This document shows positions 49,761-59,058 of a DNA stretch of 64,000 nt, one piece after another. The notes beneath the pieces were generated by a model. It was not told the DNA's origin. It did not search any database and saw nothing but the letters and a program-made list of their open reading frames with translations. The DNA comes from Streptomyces violaceorubidus (GTDB lineage Bacteria > Actinomycetota > Actinomycetes > Streptomycetales > Streptomycetaceae): the NCBI RefSeq assembly GCF_000717995.1, contig NZ_JODM01000025.1:1-64000 (forward strand), written 5' to 3'. Numbering within the stretch: the first letter of the stretch is position 1; each line of letters starts with the position of its first letter. Position numbers and translations under genes: made by a program.

Positions 49761-52007
49761 GTGGCAGCCCTCGCACGCTGGTGTGTTCGACGTCGTCTCG
49801 TCACCGTCCTGCTCTGGCTGCTCGCCCTCGGCGGCGTCGCCACGGCCGCCACGGTCGCCGGCTCCGCGTACTCCAACGACTACGGCATCCCCGGCACCGG
49901 CTCCGACCGCGCCTCCCGACTGCTCGAGTCCCGCTTTCCGGACCTCAGCGGCGACAGCGACACGATCGTGTGGCACACCACGTCCGGCACCGTCCGCGCC
50001 GCCGACGTCGAGCAGGCCATGACCCGCACCCTGGACCGCGTCGCCGACCTGCCCGGGGTGGCCGCGGTCACCAACCCGTACCACGACCCCGACTCGCCCC
50101 TGATCAGCGAGAACGGCGACACCGCGTACGCCACCGTCACCTTCGGGGCCCCCTCCCAGGACATCGACGCGGGTCAGGCGCGGGCCGTCGTCGACACCGC
50201 CGAGGCGGCCGAGACCGACGGACTCCAGATCGAACTGGGCGGCGGCGCGATCGCGCTCACCGAGTCCGGCGGCAGCCACCTCGCCGAGGCCGTCGGCGTG
50301 GCCGTGGCCGCGGTCGTGCTGTTCCTCGCCTTCGGCTCCGTCGCCGCGGCGCTGCTGCCCATCGCCACCGCGCTGGTCTCCGTCGGCACCGCCTACGCCG
50401 GCATCACGCTGCTCGGCCACGCCATGACCGTCGCCGACTTCGCTCCCATGCTGGGCACCCTCATCGGACTCGGCGTGGGCATCGACTACGCCCTGTTCAT
50501 CGTCACCAGACACCGGCGCGGACTGAAACGGGGACTGCCGGTCGCGGAGGCCGCCGCCGACGCCGTGGCGACCACCGGACGCGCCGTCGTCTTCGCGGGT
50601 GCAACCGTCTGCATCGCCCTGCTGGGCATGCTGATCCTGCGGCTGAGCTTCCTCAACGGCGTCGCCGTCGCCGCCTCGGTGACCGTGATCCTCACCGTCG
50701 CCGCCTCCGTGACGCTGCTGCCCGCCCTGCTGTCGTACATCGGCCCGCGCGCCCTGAGCAGGCGCGAGCGGCGCCGGCTCGCCGAGCACGGTCCCGAGCC
50801 CGAGGTGCCGACCGGGTTCGCCGCCCGCTGGTCGGCCTTCGTCGAGCGGCACCCGAAACTGCTGGGCGCGCTCGCCCTCGTCGTCATCACCGTCGTCGCC
50901 CTGCCCACCCTCGGCCTGCGCCTGGGCACCTCCGACCAGGGCAACGACCCCCGGGGCACCACCACCCGCCAGGCCTACGACCTCCTCGCCGACGGCTTCG
51001 GCCCCGGCGTCAACGGCCCGCTCACCCTGGTCACCGAGGTCCGCGGCGCCGAGGACCGCCTCGCCCTGGACAACCTCGACGCCACCCTGCGCACCACCGA
51101 GGGCGTCTCCTCGGTGACGCCGGTGACGTACGACTCCGCCGGCGACGCCGCGTACCTCACCGTCGTACCCGAGTCGGCGCCGCAGTCGCAGCAGACCAGC
51201 GACCTGGTGGAGCGGCTGCGTGCCGAGGTGCTGCCGCGCGCCGAGGCCGGCACCGCGCTCGACGTGCACGTGGGCGGCGTGACGGCCGGCTACGACGACT
51301 TCGCCGACGTCATCGTCGGCAAGCTGCCCCTCTTCGTCGGCGTCGTCATCGGGCTCGGCTGCCTGCTGCTCCTGCTGGCCTTCCGGTCCGTCGGCATCCC
51401 CCTCAAGGCCGCCGCCATGAACGTGGCCGCCGTGGCCGCCGCCTTCGGCGTGGTCGTGGCGATCTTCCAGTGGGGCTGGGGGAGTGAACTGCTCGGACTC
51501 GGCAGCGCCGGGCCGATCGAACCCTTCCTGCCCGTGATCATGGTCTCGGTGCTCTTCGGGCTCTCCATGGACTACCAGGTCTTCCTCGTCAGCCGGATGT
51601 ACGAGGAGTGGCTGGAGACCGGCGACAACCGCCGCGCCGTCCGGGTCGGGCTCGCCGAGACCGGCCGGGTGATCAACTCCGCCGCCGTCATCATGATCTC
51701 GGTCTTCCTCGCCTTCGTCCTCAGCGGCGACCGGGTGATCGCCATGTTCGGCATCGCGCTCGCCGCCGCCGTCGCCCTGGACGCCTTCGTGCTGCGCACC
51801 CTGCTGGTGCCCGCACTGATGCACCTGCTCGGCCGCGCCAACTGGTGGCTGCCGCGCCGCCTGGACGCCCTCCTGCCGCGCATCAGCATCGAACCGCCCG
51901 AGTGCAGGGCCGCCCACGAGAGGCCGGCCGCGGTGACGGACGCCGAGGTGGCGGACGTCCTCGCGCAGGAGGAACGGCAGCGGGAGGTGCGCGGTACCCC
52001 TGGGTGA
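49761..52007 (+). CDS. MMPL/RND-type transporter
   Basis: Large membrane protein of 748 residues with two MMPL repeats. The first has APMLGTLIGLGVGIDYALFIVTRHRRGL, and the second VSVLFGLSMDYQVFLVSRMYEEW, each with the acidic-Tyr pair near the centre of the fourth segment that carries protons in the family. Large periplasmic domains separate the segments. The start is uncertain between GTG at 49695 and GTG at 49761; the latter follows GGGAG and begins with a basic-hydrophobic stretch. It probably exports lipids or other hydrophobic compounds; no lipid genes are adjacent. Confidence 0.9.
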   Translation: MAALARWCVRRRLVTVLLWLLALGGVATAATVAGSAYSNDYGIPGTGSDRASRLLESRFPDLSGDSDTIVWHTTSGTVRAADVEQAMTRTLDRVADLPGVAAVTNPYHDPDSPLISENGDTAYATVTFGAPSQDIDAGQARAVVDTAEAAETDGLQIELGGGAIALTESGGSHLAEAVGVAVAAVVLFLAFGSVAAALLPIATALVSVGTAYAGITLLGHAMTVADFAPMLGTLIGLGVGIDYALFIVTRHRRGLKRGLPVAEAAADAVATTGRAVVFAGATVCIALLGMLILRLSFLNGVAVAASVTVILTVAASVTLLPALLSYIGPRALSRRERRRLAEHGPEPEVPTGFAARWSAFVERHPKLLGALALVVITVVALPTLGLRLGTSDQGNDPRGTTTRQAYDLLADGFGPGVNGPLTLVTEVRGAEDRLALDNLDATLRTTEGVSSVTPVTYDSAGDAAYLTVVPESAPQSQQTSDLVERLRAEVLPRAEAGTALDVHVGGVTAGYDDFADVIVGKLPLFVGVVIGLGCLLLLLAFRSVGIPLKAAAMNVAAVAAAFGVVVAIFQWGWGSELLGLGSAGPIEPFLPVIMVSVLFGLSMDYQVFLVSRMYEEWLETGDNRRAVRVGLAETGRVINSAAVIMISVFLAFVLSGDRVIAMFGIALAAAVALDAFVLRTLLVPALMHLLGRANWWLPRRLDALLPRISIEPPECRAAHERPAAVTDAEVADVLAQEERQREVRGTPG

Positions 52008-52014
52008 CGGAGCC

Positions 52015-52190
52015 GCACCGCGTCCCCGCGTGGAGTGGTACGCCTCCTCGGCGAACACCCCGGGTGTCGACGCCGCGCGGCGACTCGGCATGATGCGAGA
52101 GGGCGTGCCGCGCGAGAGCTTCCCCCACCGGGGCACGCGCCAGGACATGGAGGTGCGGGCGGTGCTCGCGCCCGAGTGGCTCACAAGGAT
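52015..52190 (+). pseudogene. C-terminal remnant of a GNAT acetyltransferase
   Basis: In one frame this region encodes VEWYASSANTPGVDAARRLGMMREGVPRESFPHRGTRQDMEVRAVLAPEW. That matches the last about 50 residues of GNAT acetyltransferases that modify ribosomal protein or small molecules (the N-residue, RLGM and DME blocks). The N-terminal part with the acetyl-CoA loop is missing, and the frame runs on past the usual end. Probably a deleted gene. A short, functional protein is unlikely. Confidence 0.6.
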
Positions 52191-52231
52191 CATTAAGGGA
52201 CCTCTCAGACAGCGTCCGTACGGTGCGAGGC

Positions 52232-52828
52232 ATGGGAACGAAGACAGTGGACGAAACCGGCGTGAAGACCGACGAGCACAAGACGGACGAGGCGACCGAG
52301 GCCGCCGGGGCCACCGACGTCACCAAGGCGGCCGAGACCGACGAGCCGCGGGGCACCGACGCGGCGACGGCCGAGGACACAGGCGAGGACACAGGCGACG
52401 ACGTCGACGGCACCGAAGGGACCGAGCCGGGCCCCACGGGCGTCGGCCAGGGCGCGGGAGCCGTCGTCTCCGCCGGTCTCGGCATCGTCTCCCTGACCGG
52501 CAGCTGGGTCGGCACCGTGGCCTCCGCGCGCGAGTCGCTGATGGGCCAGCTGCAGACCTCCTCGTCGTCGGACGTCGGCACGCTGATCGAGAAGGGCTAC
52601 GGCAACGCCTGGCAGGCCACCGCGATGTGGGGCGGCGTCTTCGCCCTGGTCGCGCTGATCGTCGGCGTCGTCGTGCTGGCCCGCCCCGCGTTCGGCGCGC
52701 CCGGCCGTCCCCAGGCCCCGTGGATCAAGTCGGTCGCCTGGGCGGGCGTCGCCCTCGGCGTCATCGGGCTGCTTCTGGCCGTCCTGAAGTACACGGACGT
52801 CCTGCTGGGACTGCCCGCGGCCGGCTGA
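52232..52828 (+). CDS. Acidic-N-terminal three-segment membrane protein
   Basis: Predicted membrane protein of 198 residues, not recognised. The first about 75 residues are very acidic and repeat-like (TDEHKTDEATEAAGATD, DTGEDTGDDVDGTEGTEPG). Three membrane segments follow: AGAVVSAGLGIVSLTGSWVGTVAS, TAMWGGVFALVALIVGVVVLARP and WAGVALGVIGLLLAVLKYTDVLLG. ATG at 52232 has no clear ribosome site; TACGGT nearby suggests a leaderless start. It is preceded by the GNAT remnant and followed by the repeat/hairpin region. Function unknown. Confidence 0.7.
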   Translation: MGTKTVDETGVKTDEHKTDEATEAAGATDVTKAAETDEPRGTDAATAEDTGEDTGDDVDGTEGTEPGPTGVGQGAGAVVSAGLGIVSLTGSWVGTVASARESLMGQLQTSSSSDVGTLIEKGYGNAWQATAMWGGVFALVALIVGVVVLARPAFGAPGRPQAPWIKSVAWAGVALGVIGLLLAVLKYTDVLLGLPAAG

Positions 52829-53078
52829 CCAGGCACTTCTGAGGGGTCTTAGGACACTCGCCCGCCCACGGCGCGCGCCCTAAGACCCCTCACGCACGTC
52901 TAAGACCCCTCACGCACGTCTAAGGCCCCGAGCGGCGCCGAAGATGCGGAACTTACCCGATGTGGCCCACCCCCCTGGGAGACGAAGGTTGAGGCATCGC
53001 AAGCGAGCAGCAAGTGAGCGAGCGAAGCCGAAGCCGGGAACCGAGACCGGCTCCCACGAGGGACCGAAGGGGCACACC
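52829..53078 (+). other. Intergenic region with hairpin and repeats
   Basis: No gene is visible. A 14-bp stem (TGAGGGGTCTTAGG at 52840-52853 with CCTAAGACCCCTCA at 52879-52892) follows the membrane-protein gene. The 20-bp unit TAAGACCCCTCACGCACGTC is present twice in tandem (52881-52920), followed by a third, partial TAAGGCCCC. Only the first two copies can pair with the left arm. Confidence 0.6.
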
Positions 53079-53264
53079 GTGTACGAGTACGAGATCCAGC
53101 GCTACCGCGCCGCCGAACTGATCCGCCGCGCCGACGAGGCCAGGCTGGCCCGCGAGGTGATCCGGGCCCGGCGCGCCGCCCGCCGGGAGACCCGGCACGG
53201 CGCCGTCGAGGCGGAGAGCCATACGCCGCGACAGCGCCGGCCCCGGTTCGCCCGGGCCGCGTGA
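53079..53264 (+). CDS. Small basic hypothetical protein
   Basis: Predicted 61-residue protein, not recognised. The N-terminus VYEYEIQRYRAAELIRRADEARLAREVIRARRAARRE is a long amphipathic helix rich in Arg and Ala, and the tail is basic (PRQRRPRFARAA). GTG at 53079 follows GAAGGGG at good spacing. It lies 104 bases upstream of the large LuxR regulator. The pattern resembles many short Streptomyces helical proteins of unknown role. Confidence 0.65.
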   Translation: MYEYEIQRYRAAELIRRADEARLAREVIRARRAARRETRHGAVEAESHTPRQRRPRFARAA

Positions 53265-53368
53265 ACGGGGGAGCCGGGGAGGGGGGCCGCACGGCCTCCC
53301 TCCCCGCCCTCGTTCCCGCCGCCGTCCACCTGTCGAAAACCGGTGACCCGCTGTCGTACCCGCGTGCG

Positions 53369-56300
53369 ATGCTCGCCTCCGTGGAGACCAGGTCCGTCAG
53401 CCCCGTGTTCGTCGGCCGCACCGGCGAGCTGGACACGTTGAACGACGCGCTCGCCCGCGCGTCCGCCACCGCGGGAGAGCCGCAGGCCCTGCTGCTCGGC
53501 GGCGAGGCGGGCGTCGGCAAGACCCGCCTCGTCGAGGAGTTCGCCGCCGCGGCGGACCGGCAGGGCGCCGTCGTCGCGCTGGGCGGCTGTGTGGAGATCG
53601 GCGCCGACGGGCTGCCCTTCGCGCCCTTCTCCACCGCGCTGCGCGCCCTGCGCCGCCGGCTGCCCGAGGAGCTGGCCGCCGCGGCCGCCGGACAGGACGA
53701 GGAGCTGGCCCGGCTCCTGCCCGAACTGGGCGAGGGCGCCCCGGTCACCGGCGGCGGCCGGCACGACGAGGAGAGCATGGCCCGGCTCTTCGAACTCACC
53801 GCCCGCCTGCTGGAGCGCGTCGCCGCCCGGCACACCGTCGTCCTCGTCCTGGAGGACCTGCACTGGGCCGACGCCTCCACCCGCCACCTGATCGCCTACC
53901 TCTTCCGCACCCTGCGCACCGGCCGCCTCGTCGTCCTCGCCACCTACCGCTCCGACGACATCCACCGCCGCCACCCGCTGCGCCCCCTGCTCGCCGAGCT
54001 CGACCGGCTGCGCACCGTCCGCCGCCTCGAACTGGGCCGCTTCACCCGCGACGAGGTGGGCCGCCAGATCGCCGGGATCCTCGCCCAGGAGCCCGACCCG
54101 CTCCAGGTCGACGAGATCTTCGAGCGCTCCGACGGCAACGCCTTCTTCGTCGAGGAACTCGCGGTCGCCGCCCACGAGGGCAGCTGCGCCGGCCTCACCG
54201 ACTCCCTGCGGGACCTGCTCCTGGTCCGCGTCGAGGCCCTGCCCGAGAGCGCCCAGCGGGTCGCCCGGATCGTCGCCGAGGGCGGCTCCACCGTGGAGTA
54301 CCGGCTGCTCGCCGCCGTCGCCCGGCTCGCCGAGGACGACCTCATCGAGGCGCTGCGCTCCGCGGTGAACGCCAACATCCTGCTCCCCGCGCCCGACGGC
54401 GACGGCTACCGCTTCCGCCACTCCCTGGTCCGCGAGGCCGTCGGCGACGACCTGCTCCCCGGCGAGCGCTCCCGCCTCAACCGGCACTACGCGCAGGCGC
54501 TGGCCGCCGATCCCACGCTGGTGCCCGCCGCCGAGCGCGTGATGCGCCTGGCCAGCTACTGGTACCACGCCCACGACCCGGCCAAGGCGCTGCCCGCCGT
54601 CCTGGACGCCTCCGTCGAGGCCCGCCGCCGGCACGCCTACTCCGAGCAACTGCGCCTGCTGGAGCGCGCGATGGAGCTGTGGGACTCCGTCCCCGACGAC
54701 GTACGCGCCACCCTGCGTCCCGTCGACTACACCGAGGTCTACCCGCCCTGCGGCTGCGACCCCGCCGGCACACCCCTGCGCTACCTGGACCTGATGGCCG
54801 AGGCCGCCGTCGCCGGGCGGCTGTGCGGCGAGCGCGAGCGCGCCATGAAGATCACCAAGCGGGCGCTGCGCCTGCTGGACGAACAGGACACCGGCGCCGG
54901 CGCGGGCGCGGGCGGCCGGGACCCGCAGCGCGCCGCCCGGTTCTGGACCCAGCGCTCCCTGCTGGTCCAGGCCCAGGAGCTGGTCCGGGGCCTGCCGCCC
55001 TCCCAGGTGCACGCCGAGGTGCTGGCCATGTCCGCCAACTGGTCGATGCTCCACTGCCCCGGCCCCGACGCGATGACCGCGGCCGAACGGGCCGTCGAGT
55101 ACGCCCGCATGGTGGGCGCCGGCGAGATCGAGCTCAACGCCCGGCTCACCCTCGGCGGCCTGATGGTGGACGCGGGACAGATCGACGCGGGTCTCGCCGA
55201 GATGTTCCAGGTCAGGGACCTGGTGGTGGCCCAGGGCCGGTCCACCGTGGTCGCCCGCAGCCACGTCAACCTGCCCTCGGCCCTGGAGAGCGTGGGTCGC
55301 TCGCGGGACGCGCTCGGCATCCTGCGCGAGGGCGTCGACCTCACCCGCCGGATGGGCCTGCTGGAGTCCGAGGCCTGGGTCTGGGGCAATCTCTGCGAGT
55401 CGCTGATCTCCCTGGGCCGCTGGGACGAGGCCCTCGAAGCGGCGGACCGGGCCGGAGCGCCGGGCCGCAGCCCCGCACCCCGCGGTGGCGCCGCGCTCAA
55501 ACGTGCTGCCGTCGCCCTCGCCCGTGGCGAGCGGGCCGAGGCCGCCCGGCTGCTGGCCGAGGCCCGCGCCGCCTACGGCACCCACGACCCCATGCCGCAG
55601 TACCAACTGCCGCTGGCCGCCCTGACCGTCGGCATCGCCGCGGCCGAGGGCAGGCTCCCGGACGCCCGCGCCGAAGTCGTCCGCGTCCTGGACGCGGGCT
55701 TCCCGCCCGGCACCCAGCGCTACGCCTGGCCACTGCTGCTGTCCGCCGCGTCGGCGGAGGCCGACGCGCGCGCCCTGCCGGCCGCCGAGGAGGGCCGCGC
55801 CGACATCCTCGATCGCCTCGCCGGGGCCGCGAAGCACCTGACGACGGGCGCCCCGGTCTGGGTCGCCCACGAGCGGTGGGTCCGCGCCGAACTCCACCGC
55901 GCCCGGGGCCGCGACACCCCGCGGCTCTGGTCGGAGACCGTCACCGCCTTTGAATGCCTGGAGCGGCCCTACGAACTCGCCCGCGTCCGGCACCGGCTGG
56001 CCGCCGCCCTGCTGGCGACCGGCGGCGAGGACGAGCGCGCCCGGGCCACGGAGCTGCTGCGCCTGGCCCGCACCGTCGCCGACCACCTCGGCGCGCGCCC
56101 GCTGTCCGACGCCGTGGCCGCGCTCGGCCGGCGCGCCCGCCTCACCCTCGGCCGCGCCGCCGAACCGGCCGCCGCCCCCGAGCCCACGGATCCGGCGGAC
56201 GCCCTCGGCCTCACCGGCCGGGAGCGCGACGTCCTGCGGCTGGTCGCCGACGGCCGCACCAACCGGCAGATAGCCCAGGAACTCTTCATCTCGCCCAAGA

Positions 56301-56428
56301 CGGCCAGCGTCCACGTCTCCAACATCCTGGCCAAGCTGGGCGTCTCCGGCCGTGGGGAGGCCGCGGCGGTGGCCCACCGGCTGGCGCTCTTCCCCGCCGA
56401 ACGGCTCACGTCCCGTTCGGCGGAGTGA
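53369..56428 (+). CDS. Large ATP-binding LuxR-family (LAL-type) regulator
   Basis: Transcription factor of about 1019 residues. The N-terminal AAA-type ATPase has Walker A GGEAGVGKTRLVEEF (about residue 46) and Walker B VLVLEDLHWADASTRHL. The middle (about residues 450-880) consists of helical, TPR-like repeats. The C-terminus is a LuxR helix-turn-helix, LTGRERDVLRLVADGRTNRQIAQELFISPKTASVHVSNILAKLGV. ATG at 53369 and GTG at 53381 are both possible; neither has a ribosome site, and a leaderless start is likely. Signal and targets are unknown; no biosynthetic cluster lies adjacent. Confidence 0.9.
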   Translation: MLASVETRSVSPVFVGRTGELDTLNDALARASATAGEPQALLLGGEAGVGKTRLVEEFAAAADRQGAVVALGGCVEIGADGLPFAPFSTALRALRRRLPEELAAAAAGQDEELARLLPELGEGAPVTGGGRHDEESMARLFELTARLLERVAARHTVVLVLEDLHWADASTRHLIAYLFRTLRTGRLVVLATYRSDDIHRRHPLRPLLAELDRLRTVRRLELGRFTRDEVGRQIAGILAQEPDPLQVDEIFERSDGNAFFVEELAVAAHEGSCAGLTDSLRDLLLVRVEALPESAQRVARIVAEGGSTVEYRLLAAVARLAEDDLIEALRSAVNANILLPAPDGDGYRFRHSLVREAVGDDLLPGERSRLNRHYAQALAADPTLVPAAERVMRLASYWYHAHDPAKALPAVLDASVEARRRHAYSEQLRLLERAMELWDSVPDDVRATLRPVDYTEVYPPCGCDPAGTPLRYLDLMAEAAVAGRLCGERERAMKITKRALRLLDEQDTGAGAGAGGRDPQRAARFWTQRSLLVQAQELVRGLPPSQVHAEVLAMSANWSMLHCPGPDAMTAAERAVEYARMVGAGEIELNARLTLGGLMVDAGQIDAGLAEMFQVRDLVVAQGRSTVVARSHVNLPSALESVGRSRDALGILREGVDLTRRMGLLESEAWVWGNLCESLISLGRWDEALEAADRAGAPGRSPAPRGGAALKRAAVALARGERAEAARLLAEARAAYGTHDPMPQYQLPLAALTVGIAAAEGRLPDARAEVVRVLDAGFPPGTQRYAWPLLLSAASAEADARALPAAEEGRADILDRLAGAAKHLTTGAPVWVAHERWVRAELHRARGRDTPRLWSETVTAFECLERPYELARVRHRLAAALLATGGEDERARATELLRLARTVADHLGARPLSDAVAALGRRARLTLGRAAEPAAAPEPTDPADALGLTGRERDVLRLVADGRTNRQIAQELFISPKTASVHVSNILAKLGVSGRGEAAAVAHRLALFPAERLTSRSAE

Positions 56429-56466
56429 GGCTTACGCTGTAAGGGACGCCGACCGACGGAGGCACG

Positions 56467-56670
56467 ATGTTCAACGCATTCGAGGAACTGTTCTCCCCGG
56501 GCCGCAAACACACCCGCGACGAGCAGAACCGGCTCGAACTGACCCGCGAGGACGTCGGTGACGGAGACCCGGGCCACGGCCCGATAGACCTCAGCTCGGG
56601 CAAGGTCGTCGTCCACCGGCCGAGCGCCGACCGCGAGCAGGGCCCGGCCCCGGCCCCGGAGGACGAGTAG
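56467..56670 (+). CDS. DUF6191-type small protein
   Basis: Protein of 67 residues with the pattern MFNAFEELFSPGRKHTRDEQNRLELTREDVGDGDPGHGPIDLSSGKVVV, then an acidic Pro/Ala-rich tail. The family is widespread in Streptomyces and uncharacterised. The ATG at 56467 has GACGGAGGCACG upstream. It lies 38 bases after the LuxR gene and converges with the dehydrogenase lipoprotein gene, only 8 bases apart. Confidence 0.8.
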   Translation: MFNAFEELFSPGRKHTRDEQNRLELTREDVGDGDPGHGPIDLSSGKVVVHRPSADREQGPAPAPEDE

Positions 56671-56678
56671 CCGGCCGC

Positions 56679-57839
56679 CTACTTCACCTCCAGCTCCAGG
56701 ATCCGGTCGTCGTCGCCCTTCGCGTCGCCGCGGCCGTCCGTGTTGCTGGTCACCAGCCAGAGCCTGCCGCCGCCCGCCGCGGCCACCGTGCGCAGCCGCC
56801 CGTACTCGCCCTCCAGGAAGGCCTGGGGGTCGGCCGCGGCCTTCGTCCCCTTGAGCGGGATCCGCCACAGCCGCTCACCGCGCAGCCCCGCCATCCACAC
56901 CGAGCCCTCGGCGTAGGCGATGCCGCTGGGAGAGGCCTCGTCGGTGTGCCACTGGGCGAGGGGGTCGTGGAACCCCGGGCCACCGCCCGCGCCCTCCTGC
57001 TCGGGCCAGCCGTAGTCGTCCCCCGGCCTGATCGCGTTCAGCTCGTCCCAGGTGTCCTGGCCGAACTCCGAGGCGAACAGCCGCTGCCTGCCGTCCCAGG
57101 CCAGCCCCTGCACGTTCCGGTGGCCGTACGAGTACACGGGGGAGTCGGGGAAGGGATTGCCGGGCGCCGGTTCGCCGTCCGGGGTCATCCGCAGGATCTT
57201 GCCGCCGAGCGACTCCTTGTCCTGCGACAGGCCCGTGTCACCGCTCTCGCCCGTGCCCGCGTAGAGCATCCCGTCGGGGCCGAAGGCGATCCGGCCGCCG
57301 TTGTGGATCACGCCCTTGGGGATGCCCCGGAAGACCGTGTCCGGCGCGCCGAGCTGCTCGCCGGCCGGCTTCTTCTCGTCGTACAGCATGCGCACGATGC
57401 GGTTGTCAGAGGCCGAGGTGAAGTACGCGTAGACCAGGTGGTCCGAGGCGAAGCCGGGGGAGAGCGCGATGCCCAGGAGGCCGCCCTCGCCGGAGGGGGA
57501 GACCCCGGACACCTCGCCCAGGTCCGTCTTCTCGCCCGACTTCTCGTCGACCCGCGTGATCGTCGCCTCGTCGCGGGAGGAGACCAGCAGGTCGCCGCCC
57601 GGCAGCGGAGCCAGGCCCCAGGGGCTGTCCAGCCCCGTGGCGACCGTACGGAGCACCTTCACGGAGCCCTTCGCGGGCGGCGCCTGCTCGGCGGGTGTCC
57701 CGGCGGGCGAGGACTGCGCCGCCGTACCGGCCGGGGAGGAGCTGCCGTCCGCTCCGGACGGGTCCGCGCCGCCGGAGGAGCAGCCGGCCGTCAGCAGGAG
57801 AGCGGCGGCCAGCACGGCCGGCACGGCTCGTCGTCGCAC
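56679..57839 (-). CDS. PQQ-type sugar dehydrogenase lipoprotein
   Basis: Exported protein of 386 residues in the glucose/sorbosone dehydrogenase family, a six-bladed propeller. The lipobox LLLTAGC (Cys 20) predicts a lipid anchor. A Ser/Ala/Gly linker follows. Blades contain LDSPWGLAPLPGGDLLVSSRD, GGLLGIALSPGFA, HNGGRIAFGPDGMLYAGTGESGD, GGKILRMTPDG and YSYGHRNVQGLAWDG. GTG at 57839 is chosen because GAAGGGA lies 8 bases upstream; an ATG 13 codons upstream is less favourable. The redox cofactor is inferred from the family, not visible. Confidence 0.88.
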   Translation of the reverse strand: MRRRAVPAVLAAALLLTAGCSSGGADPSGADGSSSPAGTAAQSSPAGTPAEQAPPAKGSVKVLRTVATGLDSPWGLAPLPGGDLLVSSRDEATITRVDEKSGEKTDLGEVSGVSPSGEGGLLGIALSPGFASDHLVYAYFTSASDNRIVRMLYDEKKPAGEQLGAPDTVFRGIPKGVIHNGGRIAFGPDGMLYAGTGESGDTGLSQDKESLGGKILRMTPDGEPAPGNPFPDSPVYSYGHRNVQGLAWDGRQRLFASEFGQDTWDELNAIRPGDDYGWPEQEGAGGGPGFHDPLAQWHTDEASPSGIAYAEGSVWMAGLRGERLWRIPLKGTKAAADPQAFLEGEYGRLRTVAAAGGGRLWLVTSNTDGRGDAKGDDDRILELEVK

Positions 57840-57985
57840 GATCTTGGTCCCTTCGACGCGGCGGGTTCTCCTTGTCATACACCGCACGGGCCCTCCAAGT
57901 TCCCGTTCGGCGCATCCCGAATCCGCGACCGGTCCGGGGCCCGCGTCCCAGGAGCGCGGCTCCACCGGCCGTTCGACCGCGCGCG

Positions 57986-58984
57986 TCACTCCCAGGAGCC
58001 CTGCGCCGACGGCAGCGTCCCGAGCTCCGCCAGGTCCCGGTCGGTCAGCCGCAGCCGGGCCGCCTGCGCGTTCTGCGTCACCCAGCGCTCCTGCTTGGTG
58101 CCCGGCACCGGCACCACGTGCGGCCCCTGCGCCAGCACCCAGGCCAGCGCCACCTGCGCCGCGGTGACCTCCTCGCCGTGCCGGGCCGCGATCCGGCGCA
58201 GCGCGGCCACGATCGGCTGGTTGGCGGCCATCATCTCGGCGGTGAAGCGGGGGTGCCGGGCCCGCAGGTCCTCCGGTTCGAAGCCCTGACCGGGCGTCAG
58301 GGTGCCGGTCAGGTAGCCGTTGCCCAGCGGCATCGCGGCCAGGAAGCCGACGCCGCGCGAGACGCACCACGGCAGCAGGGTCCGCAGCGCCTCGGGCGAC
58401 CACACCGACAGCTCGGCCTCGACCGCGCTCACCGGGAAGACCTGCTGCACCCGCTCCAGTTGGCGGATCGTCGCGTCGTGCAGCCGCGCCCCCGGCCGCC
58501 GGGCCGACCGCGCGCCGACCGCGCACAGGCCGAGCGCCCGCACCTTCCCGGCCCGCACCAGCTCCGCCATCGCGCCCCAGGTCTCCTCGACGGGTATCTC
58601 GGGGTCGGCGCGGTGCAGTTGGTACAGGTCGATGACGTCCGTCTGCAGCCGGCGCAGGGACGCGTCGCAGGCACGCCTCACATAGCCGGGGCGGCCGTTG
58701 GCCACGATGTGCTGCTCACCCACCAGCAGACCGACCTTGGTCGACACGAAGGCCTCCGACCGCCGCTCCCTCAACACCCGGCCCAGCAGCAGCTCGTTGG
58801 TGAACGGGCCGTACATGTCCGCCGTGTCCAGCAGGCAGGACCCGAGGTCGAGGGCCCGGTGCACCGCCCTGAGCGACTCGTCCCCCCGCTGCCGCGAGGC
58901 GCTGTACGCCCAGCTCATCGGCATGCACCCCAGTCCGACGGCCCCCACCGCGAGTGCCGTCGCGCCGATCGTCCTGCGCTCCAC
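57986..58984 (-). CDS. Aldo/keto reductase
   Basis: NADPH-dependent oxidoreductase of 332 residues. The catalytic tetrad is Asp and Tyr in LLDTADMYGPF, Lys in VSTKVGLL and His in DLYQLHRAD. The cofactor-binding C-terminus contains VALAWVLAQGPHVVPVPGTKQERWV. GTG at 58984 follows GGGAGGG at good spacing. It lies 147 bases upstream of the dehydrogenase lipoprotein on the same strand. Substrate unknown. Confidence 0.93.
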   Translation of the reverse strand: MERRTIGATALAVGAVGLGCMPMSWAYSASRQRGDESLRAVHRALDLGSCLLDTADMYGPFTNELLLGRVLRERRSEAFVSTKVGLLVGEQHIVANGRPGYVRRACDASLRRLQTDVIDLYQLHRADPEIPVEETWGAMAELVRAGKVRALGLCAVGARSARRPGARLHDATIRQLERVQQVFPVSAVEAELSVWSPEALRTLLPWCVSRGVGFLAAMPLGNGYLTGTLTPGQGFEPEDLRARHPRFTAEMMAANQPIVAALRRIAARHGEEVTAAQVALAWVLAQGPHVVPVPGTKQERWVTQNAQAARLRLTDRDLAELGTLPSAQGSWE

Positions 58985-59058
58985 CGGTCGTGACCCTCCC
59001 TCGTCAGGCCACCCAACCTAACCTCTGCCTCCCGGCCCGCTGACATAGCCTCCTGACC

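Noticed and set aside
53261..53368. Upstream 36 codons of the large LuxR regulator
   Set aside because: The frame is open from a GTG at 53261, but the sequence precedes the conserved start of the ATPase domain and overlaps the end of the small basic protein gene. I used the ATG at 53369.
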